A DNA stretch of 64,000 nt from Vicingus serpentipes (GTDB taxonomy: Bacteria; Bacteroidota; Bacteroidia; Flavobacteriales_E; Vicingaceae): assembly GCA_024103385.1 (NCBI GenBank), contig JAGFIT010000087.1:1-64000 (forward strand). The letters are read 5' to 3'. This document shows, piece after piece, positions 1 to 8,319 of the stretch. The notes beneath the pieces were generated by a model. That model was not told the DNA's origin. It was given only the letters and a program-made list of their open reading frames with translations, and did no database searches. Every line of letters starts with the position of its first letter. Within the stretch, counting starts at the first letter, position 1. Both the position numbers and the translations under genes were made by a program.

Positions 1-476
1 TTCCCTTCTAACAATGGAAACCATAGCATATCTACCACCCATCCGTGTAAAAAAGGAGCATACCCTCCTTCCTCTGGAAAAAAAGTAGCCAACTGGTTAA
101 AACTTTCGTTAAAGATTAATCCATAAAAAGCACTATCAATTATATTGCCTACTGCTCCAGCAAAAATCAAAGCTATACTGATTTTTAATCCTGATGGGGA
201 TAATTTTGGTAATTTAAACAAATAATACCCTATACCACATACAGCAACAATTCTAAATAAGCTTAATGCTAATTTTCCCCAATCACCGCCAAATTCCATC
301 CCAAATGCCATTCCTCTGTTTTCAGTAAAATGGATGTAAAACCAATCACCAAGTACAGGAAATTCCTGACTCAAATACATATGCGTTTTCACCCATATTT
401 TAGATGCTTGATCGACAAACAACACTAAAAAAATAAGAACAATAGGTTTTGAAATAATGGAAAGAAATTTGTTCAT
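1..476 (-). CDS. lspA: lipoprotein signal peptidase (signal peptidase II), 3' end beyond window
   Basis: Inner-membrane aspartyl peptidase that cleaves the signal peptide of prolipoproteins after lipidation. I read it directly from the minus strand: it starts at the ATG at 476-474 with MNKFLSIISK and stays open to base 1, about 158 codons. Visible family motifs are NRGMAFG, GNIID (first catalytic Asp) and GWVVDMLWFP (second catalytic Asp), with hydrophobic membrane segments between. The C-terminus and stop lie outside the window. It is the last visible gene of the minus-strand run ileS, dksA-like, lspA, but a terminator at 531-556 separates it from the dksA-like gene. Several lipoproteins in this window are its probable substrates. 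Confidence 0.93.
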   Translation of the reverse strand, partial: MNKFLSIISKPIVLIFLVLFVDQASKIWVKTHMYLSQEFPVLGDWFYIHFTENRGMAFGMEFGGDWGKLALSLFRIVAVCGIGYYLFKLPKLSPSGLKISIALIFAGAVGNIIDSAFYGLIFNESFNQLATFFPEEGGYAPFLHGWVVDMLWFPLLEG

Positions 477-530
477 TGAGTTTATTAAAAATTAGAAACC
501 TACAATTTCTAATTATAAAAAGTAAGCAAT

Positions 531-556
531 TAAAAAGCTCCCGCTATGCAGCGGGA
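531..556 (-). terminator. intrinsic terminator after the dksA-like gene
   Basis: On the minus strand CCCGCTGCATAGCGGG folds into a GC-rich hairpin (540-555), followed by AGC and a run of T. It lies 37 bases after the stop of the dksA-like gene and before lspA, so it probably ends or attenuates the ileS-dksA transcript. Confidence 0.75.
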
Positions 557-592
557 TTAGTTCAACTTATCACGTAAAAATGTGAAGTTTCA

Positions 593-967
593 CTAACCCT
601 GAGCTTCCTTTGCCTCAATACTTAATGTTGCATGAGGAACAGCCATTAATCTTTCTTTTCTAATTAATTTACCTGTAACCCTACAAACACCATAAGATTT
701 ATTAGAAATCCTAACTAATGCATTGTCTAAAGATCTTATAAATTTTTCTTGACGTTGAGCCAATTGTGCTACTTCTTCTCTAGAAAGTGTTGCAGCTCCT
801 TCTTCCATCATTTTAAATGAATGAAGGGTATCATCTGTTCCATTATCATCTTTATGAGACAAAGAATCTCTCAATGCATCTAAATCACTTTGTGCAGCTT
901 GAATTTTCTTTTCAATTAAGGCTTTAAATTCCGCTAAATCTTTATCTGAATATCTTACTTCTGCCAT
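593..967 (-). CDS. DksA/TraR-family protein with reduced zinc finger
   Basis: A 124-residue member of the DksA/TraR family, whose members bind the RNA polymerase secondary channel and adjust transcription, often with ppGpp. The N-terminal half is a predicted coiled-coil hairpin (residues about 8-85). The C-terminus has the family segment YGVCRVTGKLI. Only one cysteine (in GVCR) of the usual four zinc ligands is present; the others are replaced by non-metal residues. This reduced finger is what I recall as common for the short Bacteroidota paralogues, so it need not mean loss of function. The gene begins 13 bases after the ileS stop and is probably co-transcribed with it. Confidence 0.85.
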   Translation of the reverse strand: MAEVRYSDKDLAEFKALIEKKIQAAQSDLDALRDSLSHKDDNGTDDTLHSFKMMEEGAATLSREEVAQLAQRQEKFIRSLDNALVRISNKSYGVCRVTGKLIRKERLMAVPHATLSIEAKEAQG

Positions 968-980
968 ATCTTTAATTTTT

Positions 981-3900
981 TTAATTTAATTTTTTGATAG
1001 AAATTAAAGTAGTCACATCTTTTTCCAATTCTACTTCAATTCCTTCATTATTATCCAGTCCGTCAACAATATCAAGTTGCCCTGCTAAAGTTTCCGAACA
1101 AATATAATTTTTATTTTCATTAATTGCATTATTTATTTCGTTGTGTTGAACGATTTTAAGATGTATTTTATCCGTCACTTCTAAACCGCTTTCTTTTCTT
1201 AGGTTTTGAATACGATTTACAAATTCTCTGGCTATTCCTTCAGCTTTTAAATCTTCCGTTAAAGTAATATCTAAAGCCACCGTTACTCCTCCTTCACTAG
1301 TAACTATCCACCCCGGAATGTCTTGTGTTGTAATTTCAACATCTGCTAATTCCAAGATTACTTCTTGTCCTTCAATTGTCAATTTTTTTGACTTATTACT
1401 TTCTATAAAAGCAATGTCATCCTGATTAAACTGATTAACAACTGCCGCAATCTGTTTCATTATCTTACCATATTTTGGCCCTAATGTTTTGAAGTTCGGT
1501 TTGATTTTTTTCACCAAAACGCCTTCTGTATCTACCAAATATTCTAGCTCTTTTACATTTGTTTCAGCAAGAATTAAATCTTCCACATCTTCTAACTGAC
1601 GCTTAAATTTCTCATCCAAAATAGGCACCATTAATTTCTGTAGTGGCTGACGAACCTTAATATTCTCTTTCTTTCTTAAGCTCAACACCATGGAAGAAAC
1701 TTTCTGAGCAATGTCCATCCGTTCTTCTAAATCAGTATCAATGGTTTGGGCATTTACTTTAGGAAAATCCGATAAATGTACTGAAGTCGTATCTCCTTTT
1801 CCACTCACTGCAACCAAATCCGAATACAATTGATCCATGTAAAATGGAGCAATAGAAGCCGAAAGTTGTGCAACCACTTCCAAACATTTATACAAGGTTT
1901 GGTAAGCAGCAATTTTATCTTGAGAATATTCTCCTTTCCAAAAACGTCTTCTACACAAACGAACATACCAGTTACTCAAATGATCATTGACGAACTCTTG
2001 AATCAATCGTCCCGCTTTAGTAGGTTCAAAATTATTATAGTGAATATCTACATCCTCAATTAAAGAATTTAATTTGGATATAATCCAACGGTCAATTTCT
2101 GGTCGTTCAGCCACAGGGACCTCATCTTCCGAATAAGTGAACCCATCCAGGTTGGCATACAAAGCAAAGAACCCATAAGTATTATAAAGGGTTCCAAAAA
2201 ATTTGCGCTGTACTTCTGTAATTCCTTCTAAATCAAATTTTAGATTATCCCAAGGTTGCGCATTGGTAATCATATACCAACGTGTGGCATCAGCCCCATA
2301 TTTCCCTAGTGTTTCGAAAGGATCAACAGCATTGCCTAAACGCTTGGACATTTTTTGACCATTTTTATCCAACACCAAACCGTTTGACACTACATTTTTA
2401 TAAGCTACAGAATCAAACACCATTGTTGCAATGGCGTGCAACGTAAAAAACCAACCTCGTGTTTGATCTACCCCTTCAGCAATAAAGTCTGCAGGAAAAA
2501 ATAAATTATCATCTATTTGTTCTTTATTTTCAAAAGGATAATGTTGTTGAGCATAAGGCATGGCACCTGAATCAAACCAAACATCAATTAGATCAGCTTC
2601 GCGTTTCATAGGTTTCCCTGACGAAGAAACCAAGGTAATTTCATCCACATAGTTTTTATGTAAATCGAATTTATCATAGTTTTCTTTGCTCATATCTCCT
2701 ACCACAAAATCAGCTAACGGACTTGATTGCATAAATCCTGCAGCAACAGATTTTTCAATTTCTCCTTTTAATTGCTCAACTGATGAAATACAAATTTCTT
2801 CGTCTCCTTCTTCTGTTCTCCATATTGGAATAGGAATACCCCAATAACGCGAACGGGATAAATTCCAATCGTTTAAATTCTCTAACCAATTTCCAAAGCG
2901 ACCTGTACCGGTGCTTTCTGGTTTCCAATTAATGGTCTTGTTCAATTCAATCATTCTGTCTTTTACAGCAGTAGATTTAATGAACCAAGAATCTAAGGGG
3001 TAATACAACACTGGCTTGTCCGTTCTCCAACAATGCGGATAACTGTGTTCATAGGTTTCTTTTTTAAATAATTTTCCTTCTTCTTGCAGCTTAAGAACAA
3101 TTCGCTTATCCACATTCAAATACTCTTTTAAGTCTTTAATTTTTCCTTTGCTTTCGAGTATTTCCTTTTGCTTCTTGAATTCAATGTCTTTTTCTTCTTC
3201 CGTTAAATATTCTTCTTTAACACATTCTCCTCCATACAAGAAATCATCATCTTTTACCTCTTTTCTAAATCTTCCTTGTAAATCAACTAATGGAACTGGA
3301 TTTCCGTTATCATCCAATACCAGCATAGAAGGAACCCCAGCATCTTTAGCCACCTGAGCATCGTCTTGTCCAAAGGTAGGTGCAATGTGTACAATACCAG
3401 TACCATCCTCAGTGGTAACAAAATCACCTGCAATAACCTGAAAGGCATTCTCCGCATTTTCATAAGGCAGTGCATAAGGTAAGAGTTGTTCGTATTGGAT
3501 TCCAACTAGATCAGAACCTTTAAATTCTTTTATTATTTTACCTTGTGGTTTGTTTTGTCCCTTAATATTATATTCAAATTTTTCTACTTCACCTCTCAAA
3601 TAAGCGTCATAAAAATCAAAAATACTATCATATTCACCAATAATATCGTTTGTATTCTCATCATGTTGATTAAATCCTGCTGGGTGAATAAAATGTTTTT
3701 CAAAAAGGTTTTTAGCAACAACAACATATATTAGATTACCAGTATATTGGTTAAAGGTTTTCACCAACACATAATCAATCTTAGGCCCAACAGCCAGAGC
3801 CGTATTAGAGGGCAAAGTCCAAGGAGTGGTTGTCCAAGCGAGGAAATAAGTCCCCTCTAACTCCCCCAAAAGGGGAGAATCTCCCTTTCCTTCGGAAAGG

Positions 3901-4562
3901 GCTGGGGATAGGCTTTTTATCCTAAACTGAGCAACAGCTGTGGTGTCTTTTACATCTCGATAACACCCTGGCTGGTTTAATTCGTGCGAACTTAACCCTG
4001 TACCTGCTGCTGGAGAATAAGGTTGAATAGTATATCCTTTATACAATAAATTCTTTTGGTGTAACTGACCTAACAACCACCAAACTGTTTCAATATATTT
4101 GTTTTCGTAGGTAATGTATGGATCATCCATATCCACCCAATACCCCATTTTTTCCGTTAAGTCATTCCAAATATCGGTGTACTGCATTACTGTTTCTCTA
4201 CACTCTTTGTTGTATTCGTCAACCGATATTTTTTTACCAATGTCTTCTTTGGTAATGCCCAATTTTTTCTCTACACTTAACTCCACAGGCAAACCATGCG
4301 TATCCCAGCCTGCTTTTCGTTTTACCTGAAACCCTTTTAAGGTTTTATAACGACAAAATATATCTTTTATGGCTCTTGCCATTACATGATGAATCCCTGG
4401 CAATCCATTTGCTGAAGGCGGTCCTTCATAAAAAACAAATGGTTTTTTACCATCTCGAGTAGTTATACTTTTTTCAAATACTTTATTCTTTTCCCACTTT
4501 TCTAATACCTCCTTAGAAACGTTGGGCAAGTCTAATCCGTTATATATTTTATACTGACTCAT
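981..4562 (-). CDS. ileS: isoleucyl-tRNA synthetase
   Basis: Charges tRNA-Ile with isoleucine and edits valine. At 1193 residues it is longer than the roughly 940 of the usual bacterial type and lacks an obvious C-terminal zinc finger, so it looks like the long (type 2, eukaryote-like) form; the type assignment is inference. The class I signatures are PPSANGLPGIHH (HIGH-type, near residue 48) and KMSKRLGN. The editing domain contains WTTTPWTLPSN. Just before that motif, residues about 217-238 (LSPALSEGKGDSP and flanks) are encoded by a dispersed palindromic repeat (3850-3914) in frame. tRNA-Ala lies upstream and the dksA-like gene 13 bases downstream. Confidence 0.96.
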   Translation of the reverse strand: MSQYKIYNGLDLPNVSKEVLEKWEKNKVFEKSITTRDGKKPFVFYEGPPSANGLPGIHHVMARAIKDIFCRYKTLKGFQVKRKAGWDTHGLPVELSVEKKLGITKEDIGKKISVDEYNKECRETVMQYTDIWNDLTEKMGYWVDMDDPYITYENKYIETVWWLLGQLHQKNLLYKGYTIQPYSPAAGTGLSSHELNQPGCYRDVKDTTAVAQFRIKSLSPALSEGKGDSPLLGELEGTYFLAWTTTPWTLPSNTALAVGPKIDYVLVKTFNQYTGNLIYVVVAKNLFEKHFIHPAGFNQHDENTNDIIGEYDSIFDFYDAYLRGEVEKFEYNIKGQNKPQGKIIKEFKGSDLVGIQYEQLLPYALPYENAENAFQVIAGDFVTTEDGTGIVHIAPTFGQDDAQVAKDAGVPSMLVLDDNGNPVPLVDLQGRFRKEVKDDDFLYGGECVKEEYLTEEEKDIEFKKQKEILESKGKIKDLKEYLNVDKRIVLKLQEEGKLFKKETYEHSYPHCWRTDKPVLYYPLDSWFIKSTAVKDRMIELNKTINWKPESTGTGRFGNWLENLNDWNLSRSRYWGIPIPIWRTEEGDEEICISSVEQLKGEIEKSVAAGFMQSSPLADFVVGDMSKENYDKFDLHKNYVDEITLVSSSGKPMKREADLIDVWFDSGAMPYAQQHYPFENKEQIDDNLFFPADFIAEGVDQTRGWFFTLHAIATMVFDSVAYKNVVSNGLVLDKNGQKMSKRLGNAVDPFETLGKYGADATRWYMITNAQPWDNLKFDLEGITEVQRKFFGTLYNTYGFFALYANLDGFTYSEDEVPVAERPEIDRWIISKLNSLIEDVDIHYNNFEPTKAGRLIQEFVNDHLSNWYVRLCRRRFWKGEYSQDKIAAYQTLYKCLEVVAQLSASIAPFYMDQLYSDLVAVSGKGDTTSVHLSDFPKVNAQTIDTDLEERMDIAQKVSSMVLSLRKKENIKVRQPLQKLMVPILDEKFKRQLEDVEDLILAETNVKELEYLVDTEGVLVKKIKPNFKTLGPKYGKIMKQIAAVVNQFNQDDIAFIESNKSKKLTIEGQEVILELADVEITTQDIPGWIVTSEGGVTVALDITLTEDLKAEGIAREFVNRIQNLRKESGLEVTDKIHLKIVQHNEINNAINENKNYICSETLAGQLDIVDGLDNNEGIEVELEKDVTTLISIKKLN
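3850..3914. repeat. dispersed palindromic repeat (family A) in frame inside ileS
   Basis: The plus strand reads CCCCTCTAACTCCCCC, then AAAAGGGGAG, then the hairpin CCCTTTCCTTCGGAAAGGG, then CTGGGGAT. The same modular pattern (CCCCTC, CTCCCCAAAGGGGAG, second hairpin, GGGG) recurs at 34020-34118 and 36728-36808. Here it is read as about 22 sense codons of ileS without a stop or frameshift. Confidence 0.8.
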
Positions 4563-4631
4563 GTTTATTTTTAAGAGATGCGAATTTAATAAAAGTATGT
4601 CTATATTATACTTCCTTTACTAGGAGATTTA

Positions 4632-4667
4632 AAAATAAAAAACCGCTATAGAATTCTATAGCGGTTT
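4632..4667 (-). terminator. intrinsic terminator after tRNA-Ala
   Basis: A perfect 26-base palindrome at 4641-4666 (AACCGCTATA / GAATTC core / TATAGCGGTT) is followed on the minus strand by a T-rich run. It lies directly downstream of tRNA-Ala and separates it from ileS. Confidence 0.85.
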
Positions 4668-4669
4668 AG

Positions 4670-4743
4670 TGGAGAATATCGGAGTCGAACCGATGACCTC
4701 TTCACTGCCAGCGAAGCGCTCTAGCCAACTGAGCTAATCCCCC
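4670..4743 (-). tRNA. tRNA-Ala (GGC)
   Basis: A 74-nt cloverleaf on the minus strand. Acceptor GGGGGAT pairs with ATTCTCC with G-U wobbles. The D-arm is GCTC-AGTTGGCTA-GAGC, the anticodon stem CTTCG/TGAAG has loop CTGGCAG with anticodon GGC, and the T-arm carries GGTTCGACTCC. The discriminator is A and no CCA is encoded. The GGC anticodon reads GCC/GCU alanine codons. Confidence 0.95.
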
Positions 4744-4850
4744 AAAAGTAATTCACAAAATTATCAATTTATATTGATTATTTAGAATCCTTATGACCAA
4801 TAAATAACCATTAGAAAAACATCCTTTATAAATCCACTGATTTAAAGTAT

Positions 4851-4858
4851 TACTTTTG
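4851..4858 (+). promoter_or_regulatory. Bacteroidota -7 promoter element before the helicase gene
   Basis: TACTTTTG matches the TAnnTTTG -7 consensus of the Bacteroidota housekeeping sigma factor and lies 18 bases before the ATG at 4877. No clear -33 TTTG is visible. Confidence 0.5.
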
Positions 4859-4876
4859 CTAAACTAAAAAGACCAA

Positions 4877-6097
4877 ATGAAATTTAACGAACTTAATTTT
4901 GAACCTCAAGTCATCGAAGCACTCGATGCTATGGGGTTTGACACTCCAACACCCATCCAAGAACAAGCTATTCCTGCAATTATGCAAGGGAAAGATGTTA
5001 TCGCTTGCGCCCAAACCGGAACAGGAAAAACAGCCGCTTTTGTACTTCCTATTTTAAATGCTATTTGTAAAAGAGGTAGTTCTGAAAAAGTAAGTACCAT
5101 TGTTATTGTTCCTACTCGTGAATTGGCTATACAAATTGACCAACAAGTGGAAGGTTTAAGTTACTTTACCAATGCCACTTCTATTGCTATTTATGGAGGA
5201 GGAGATGGAAAAAGTTTTGATTCTGAAAAAAAAGCATTGACTACTGGTGCAGATATTGTTATTTGTACTCCAGGTCGTTTTATTTCTCATTTAAATATGG
5301 GTTATTTTGACACTTCTGGCGTTAAACATTTTATATTAGATGAGGCAGATAGAATGTTGGATATGGGATTCAATGAAGACATCACAAAAATTGCTGAGAA
5401 ATTACCTGCAAATCGACAAAATCTACTGTTTTCTGCTACAATGCCTCCTAAAATCCGACAACTTTCTGCTCAATTATTAAAAGATCCTGTTACCATTAAC
5501 ATCGCTATTTCTAAACCCAACGAAGGTATTTTACAAGCAGCTTATTTAGTACACAACCATCAAAAAATAAAATTGATTAGTGAAATACTCAAAGGAAAAG
5601 ATCACGATTTTATTTTAGTTTTTTCTTCAAGAAAAGTTACCGTAAAAGAAATTGTACAAGCGTTAAATAAAGTTGGTCTTCCTGCAAAAGGAATTCACTC
5701 TGATTTAAACCAACAAGAAAGAGAAGAAGTACTTTTAGATTTTAAGAACAAAAAAATAAAATTGCTGGTTGCCACCGATGTACTTTCCAGAGGAATAGAT
5801 ATTAAAGGAATCAACCTAGTAATCAACTATGATATCCCTAGTGATGCTGAAGATTACGTACACCGAATTGGAAGAACTGCAAGAGGAGATAATACTGGAG
5901 TAGCCTTAACTTTTATTAATGCTGATGATTGCTATAATTTCTCTAAAATTGAAAATTTAATAGGTTGTGAAGTTAAAAAGCTAGCCTTACCTGCAGGTTT
6001 TGAACCTGGACCTGAATATGATACTTCTTATAAAAAGCCTTTTAAGAAGGGAGGCAACTTTAATAAAAAAAGAAACTGGAAACCGAGAAGCAAATAA
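4877..6097 (+). CDS. DEAD-box RNA helicase
   Basis: A 406-residue ATP-dependent RNA helicase of the RhlE/CsdA-like group, which unwinds RNA duplexes in ribosome assembly, mRNA turnover or cold adaptation. The motifs in order are the Q motif (PTPIQEQAIP), motif I AQTGTGKT (residues 45-52), PTRELA, TPGR, DEAD (about 154-157), SAT (about 185), and in the second RecA domain HRIGRTAR. The C-terminus is a short basic tail (KKPFKKGGNFNKKRNWKPRSK), typical of RNA-binding extensions. It is monocistronic by spacing. A second helicase of the family is encoded at 36832-38070. Confidence 0.95.
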   Translation: MKFNELNFEPQVIEALDAMGFDTPTPIQEQAIPAIMQGKDVIACAQTGTGKTAAFVLPILNAICKRGSSEKVSTIVIVPTRELAIQIDQQVEGLSYFTNATSIAIYGGGDGKSFDSEKKALTTGADIVICTPGRFISHLNMGYFDTSGVKHFILDEADRMLDMGFNEDITKIAEKLPANRQNLLFSATMPPKIRQLSAQLLKDPVTINIAISKPNEGILQAAYLVHNHQKIKLISEILKGKDHDFILVFSSRKVTVKEIVQALNKVGLPAKGIHSDLNQQEREEVLLDFKNKKIKLLVATDVLSRGIDIKGINLVINYDIPSDAEDYVHRIGRTARGDNTGVALTFINADDCYNFSKIENLIGCEVKKLALPAGFEPGPEYDTSYKKPFKKGGNFNKKRNWKPRSK

Positions 6098-6276
6098 CCT
6101 ATCAATTAATAGATAGAAGCATACTAACATTTCCCCCCAACACATTATCATTATGGAGAGAGATCAATGCCTTCGTTAACCTTAAAATAAAGTAGTTGAC
6201 TCAAAACCTTACAATAATTAAGGTTACTTTATAGAATACTTAATTCTCTGGTCATTTTAGGATAACATACTCCAAC

Positions 6277-6284
6277 TAGTTTTG
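6277..6284 (+). promoter_or_regulatory. -7 promoter element before the SiaC-like gene
   Basis: TAGTTTTG matches TAnnTTTG and lies 17 bases before the ATG at 6301, the same distance seen for other genes here. Confidence 0.45.
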
Positions 6285-6300
6285 TTAAAAAATAATGATC

Positions 6301-6693
6301 ATGAAAAAAATTGAAATTGCAGGAACATACAGCTCTCCAAAGATAGTGATTGATTCCAGCACCGGTATTATTAAAATTTGTGGAAGATCAACTATGATAA
6401 AGCCTCAAGAGTTTTATCCTTACGTAATTGAATATATTGAAAACTATTGTAATCAGCCACACACCAAATCGTTACTCATTATAGACCTTGAACATTTTAA
6501 TTCTTTATCTTCAAGGTATCTGCTGATGATTATCGAACTCATTTCAAAAATTGAATATAAAAAAGGCCATCATGTCAAAATCAATTGGTATTTTGAGTCT
6601 GATGATATAGGGATTAAAGAGAATATCAAACTATTCAGTAAAGTGATTCAATTTAAAATCAATGCCATAGAGCACCAGTACGAGCTAGTATAA
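6301..6693 (+). CDS. SiaC-family (DUF1987) regulatory phosphoprotein
   Basis: About 130 residues with the SiaC/DUF1987 layout: an N-terminal segment ending in IKICGRSTMIKPQEFYPYV, then IDLEHFNSLSSRYLL, then VKINWYFESDDIGIKE. In Pseudomonas aeruginosa SiaC is phosphorylated on a residue in the corresponding N-[ST]-S-S stretch by the kinase SiaB and dephosphorylated by SiaA, and the unphosphorylated form activates a diguanylate cyclase. Here the stretch is around residues 66-70. No SiaA, SiaB or SiaD is adjacent, so the partners are unknown. The start could also be the ATG at 6295. A second copy begins at 63842. Confidence 0.85.
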   Translation: MKKIEIAGTYSSPKIVIDSSTGIIKICGRSTMIKPQEFYPYVIEYIENYCNQPHTKSLLIIDLEHFNSLSSRYLLMIIELISKIEYKKGHHVKINWYFESDDIGIKENIKLFSKVIQFKINAIEHQYELV

Positions 6694-6824
6694 ACTTCTT
6701 TTAATCTAAAGTAGCCACAACCCTGCATAAGCAGTTCTTATCTTCACTAAGAAAAGCCTTCTTCACTTCGTTATTTCTCTGAAAAAGAGATACTAAATTC
6801 TTCTTAACAAAAGTTGACCTCTCT

Positions 6825-6832
6825 TATTTTTG
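6825..6832 (+). promoter_or_regulatory. possible -7 promoter element of the VTC operon
   Basis: TATTTTTG fits TAnnTTTG and lies 55 bases before the likely ATG at 6888 of the three-gene operon. This is the only good match in the 195-base gap after the SiaC-like gene. Confidence 0.35.
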
Positions 6833-6887
6833 ACTTTTATTAAATGTTTCTGTTATGTAAAGAAATGTTTAAATTTGGGTGGTTGAT

Positions 6888-7646
6888 ATGGATGATTTAA
6901 AACACATTTTATCTCTTTTTAACCCTATTTCATTGGAAGATATGGATCGGGTAGCATTACAGAACCGAACCGATACTAAGTTTGTTTTTGAAGTTGCACT
7001 TTTACCAAAAATTTTAAATGACATCCTCCCCTATTATTTTATTCTAGAAATAAAAAAGAAGAGAACCAATGACTATAAAACGCTTTATTACGACACGGAA
7101 GATTTAAAAAGCTACCTGGAGCATCATAATGGAAAAGGCAACAGATTAAAAGTGCGTTGTAGAAAGTACATTGATTCTAATCTCCATTTTTTAGAAGTTA
7201 AATACAAAAACAACAAAAGAAGAACCATTAAATCAAGATTGAAAGTAAATGATTTTGAAACCAACTTGTCTGCAGCATCTAAACAATTTATTAGTAATAA
7301 CTCCACTTACACGGAGTACAAATTAACACCTATTTTGTGGAACAGTTTTACTCGATTAACATTAGTTCATAAAACCAAAAAAGAGCGCTTAACCATTGAT
7401 ATTAACATGGAATTCACTCACTTTTCTTCTAAAGAAAATAAAGTGCTAAAAAACATTGTAGTTGCTGAAGTTAAACAAGAAAAAGCTTCTGGAGGTTCTG
7501 ATTTTATACAAGCCATCAAAAAATACCACATCAGAAAAAGTAGCATGAGTAAATATTGTGTGGGTACTGCATTACTGAACAAAAACATAAAAAGAAATAA
7601 TTTCAAAGAACGTATTTTAAAAATTAACAAACTGAACTATGCTTAA
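6888..7646 (+). CDS. VTC-domain (polyphosphate polymerase-like) protein
   Basis: About 252 residues matching the VTC domain, a triphosphate-tunnel (CYTH-like) fold that in yeast Vtc4 makes polyphosphate from ATP. Visible features are an early basic R-x-D-x-K-F motif (LQNRTDTKFVFE), Y-Y-D-T-E (TLYYDTEDL), an R-K-K set along strands (NRLKVRCRKY, FLEVKYKNNKRRTIKSR) and late acidic residues (VVAEVKQEK). These basic and acidic strand residues are what line the tunnel in the family. GTG at 6879 is possible but ATG at 6888 is preferred. It overlaps the next gene by 8 bases, so translation is probably coupled. Enzyme activity is inferred from family only. Confidence 0.85.
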   Translation: MDDLKHILSLFNPISLEDMDRVALQNRTDTKFVFEVALLPKILNDILPYYFILEIKKKRTNDYKTLYYDTEDLKSYLEHHNGKGNRLKVRCRKYIDSNLHFLEVKYKNNKRRTIKSRLKVNDFETNLSAASKQFISNNSTYTEYKLTPILWNSFTRLTLVHKTKKERLTIDINMEFTHFSSKENKVLKNIVVAEVKQEKASGGSDFIQAIKKYHIRKSSMSKYCVGTALLNKNIKRNNFKERILKINKLNYA

Positions 7647-8319
7647 CGACATTCTTTTACGAATACCCATTTTAGAATCTAAGATTTGGGATTATAATGA
7701 TTTTGGAGAAATGGTCATCCGATTTATACTGAATTTTATTGTTTCCTTTATTGTGATTAGGGTTATTTACTACCCTATACACAAAAGAAAAGATTACCTT
7801 TTTACCTATTTCCTGTTCAATATCCTTATTTTCTTTATATGTATTCTCCTTAACAGTGTTAAATTAAAGCTCGGTTTTGCTTTTGGTTTATTTGCCATTT
7901 TTGGAGTTTTAAGGTACCGTACCGAACAGCTTCCCATAAAAGAAATGACTTACTTATTTATCATCATTGCTATCGCCATTATTAACTCTTTAACCAATAA
8001 CAAAATAACTATTGCGGAAGTCTTATTTACCAATATTGTCATTGTTTTAGCTGCCTACCTTCTCGAAAAAGTTTTTTTATTAAAACACGAATCTCGAAAA
8101 TCCATTTTGTACGAAAACATTGAATATATAAAACCTGAAAATCATTCACTCCTTATTAGTGATTTAAAAAATAGAACTGGATTATCCATTCATAGAGTAG
8201 AAATAGGTAGTGTCGATTTTTTAAGAGATACTGTTAAACTCATTATTTTTTATTATGAAGAAAACGCTACCAAACCCTTCAATGAAAACGAACCCTTAGT
8301 GACGAATAGAAATGAATAA
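7639..8319 (+). CDS. DUF4956 membrane protein
   Basis: A 226-residue protein with about four hydrophobic segments in the first 150 residues (for example FIVSFIVIRVIYYPI, LFNILIFFICILL, LFIIIAIAIINSL, IVIVLAAYLL) and a soluble C-terminal domain of about 75 residues. The segment FGLFAIFGVLRYRTEQ with its RYRTE motif is typical of DUF4956. In the family the gene is regularly next to a VTC-domain gene, as here, which suggests that it anchors or gates the VTC protein. It overlaps both neighbours by 8 bases. Its function is unknown. Confidence 0.85.
   Translation: MLNDILLRIPILESKIWDYNDFGEMVIRFILNFIVSFIVIRVIYYPIHKRKDYLFTYFLFNILIFFICILLNSVKLKLGFAFGLFAIFGVLRYRTEQLPIKEMTYLFIIIAIAIINSLTNNKITIAEVLFTNIVIVLAAYLLEKVFLLKHESRKSILYENIEYIKPENHSLLISDLKNRTGLSIHRVEIGSVDFLRDTVKLIIFYYEENATKPFNENEPLVTNRNE

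Noticed and set aside
3148-3357. 69-codon plus-strand frame within ileS
   Set aside because: It is antisense to a clearly conserved gene, with a composition typical of an antisense shadow. The same holds for all other short frames opposite or across the listed genes.
6694-6887. Possible small RNA or gene between the SiaC-like and VTC genes
   Set aside because: The 194 bases contain no clear hairpin-plus-T terminator or conserved frame; only a possible promoter element.
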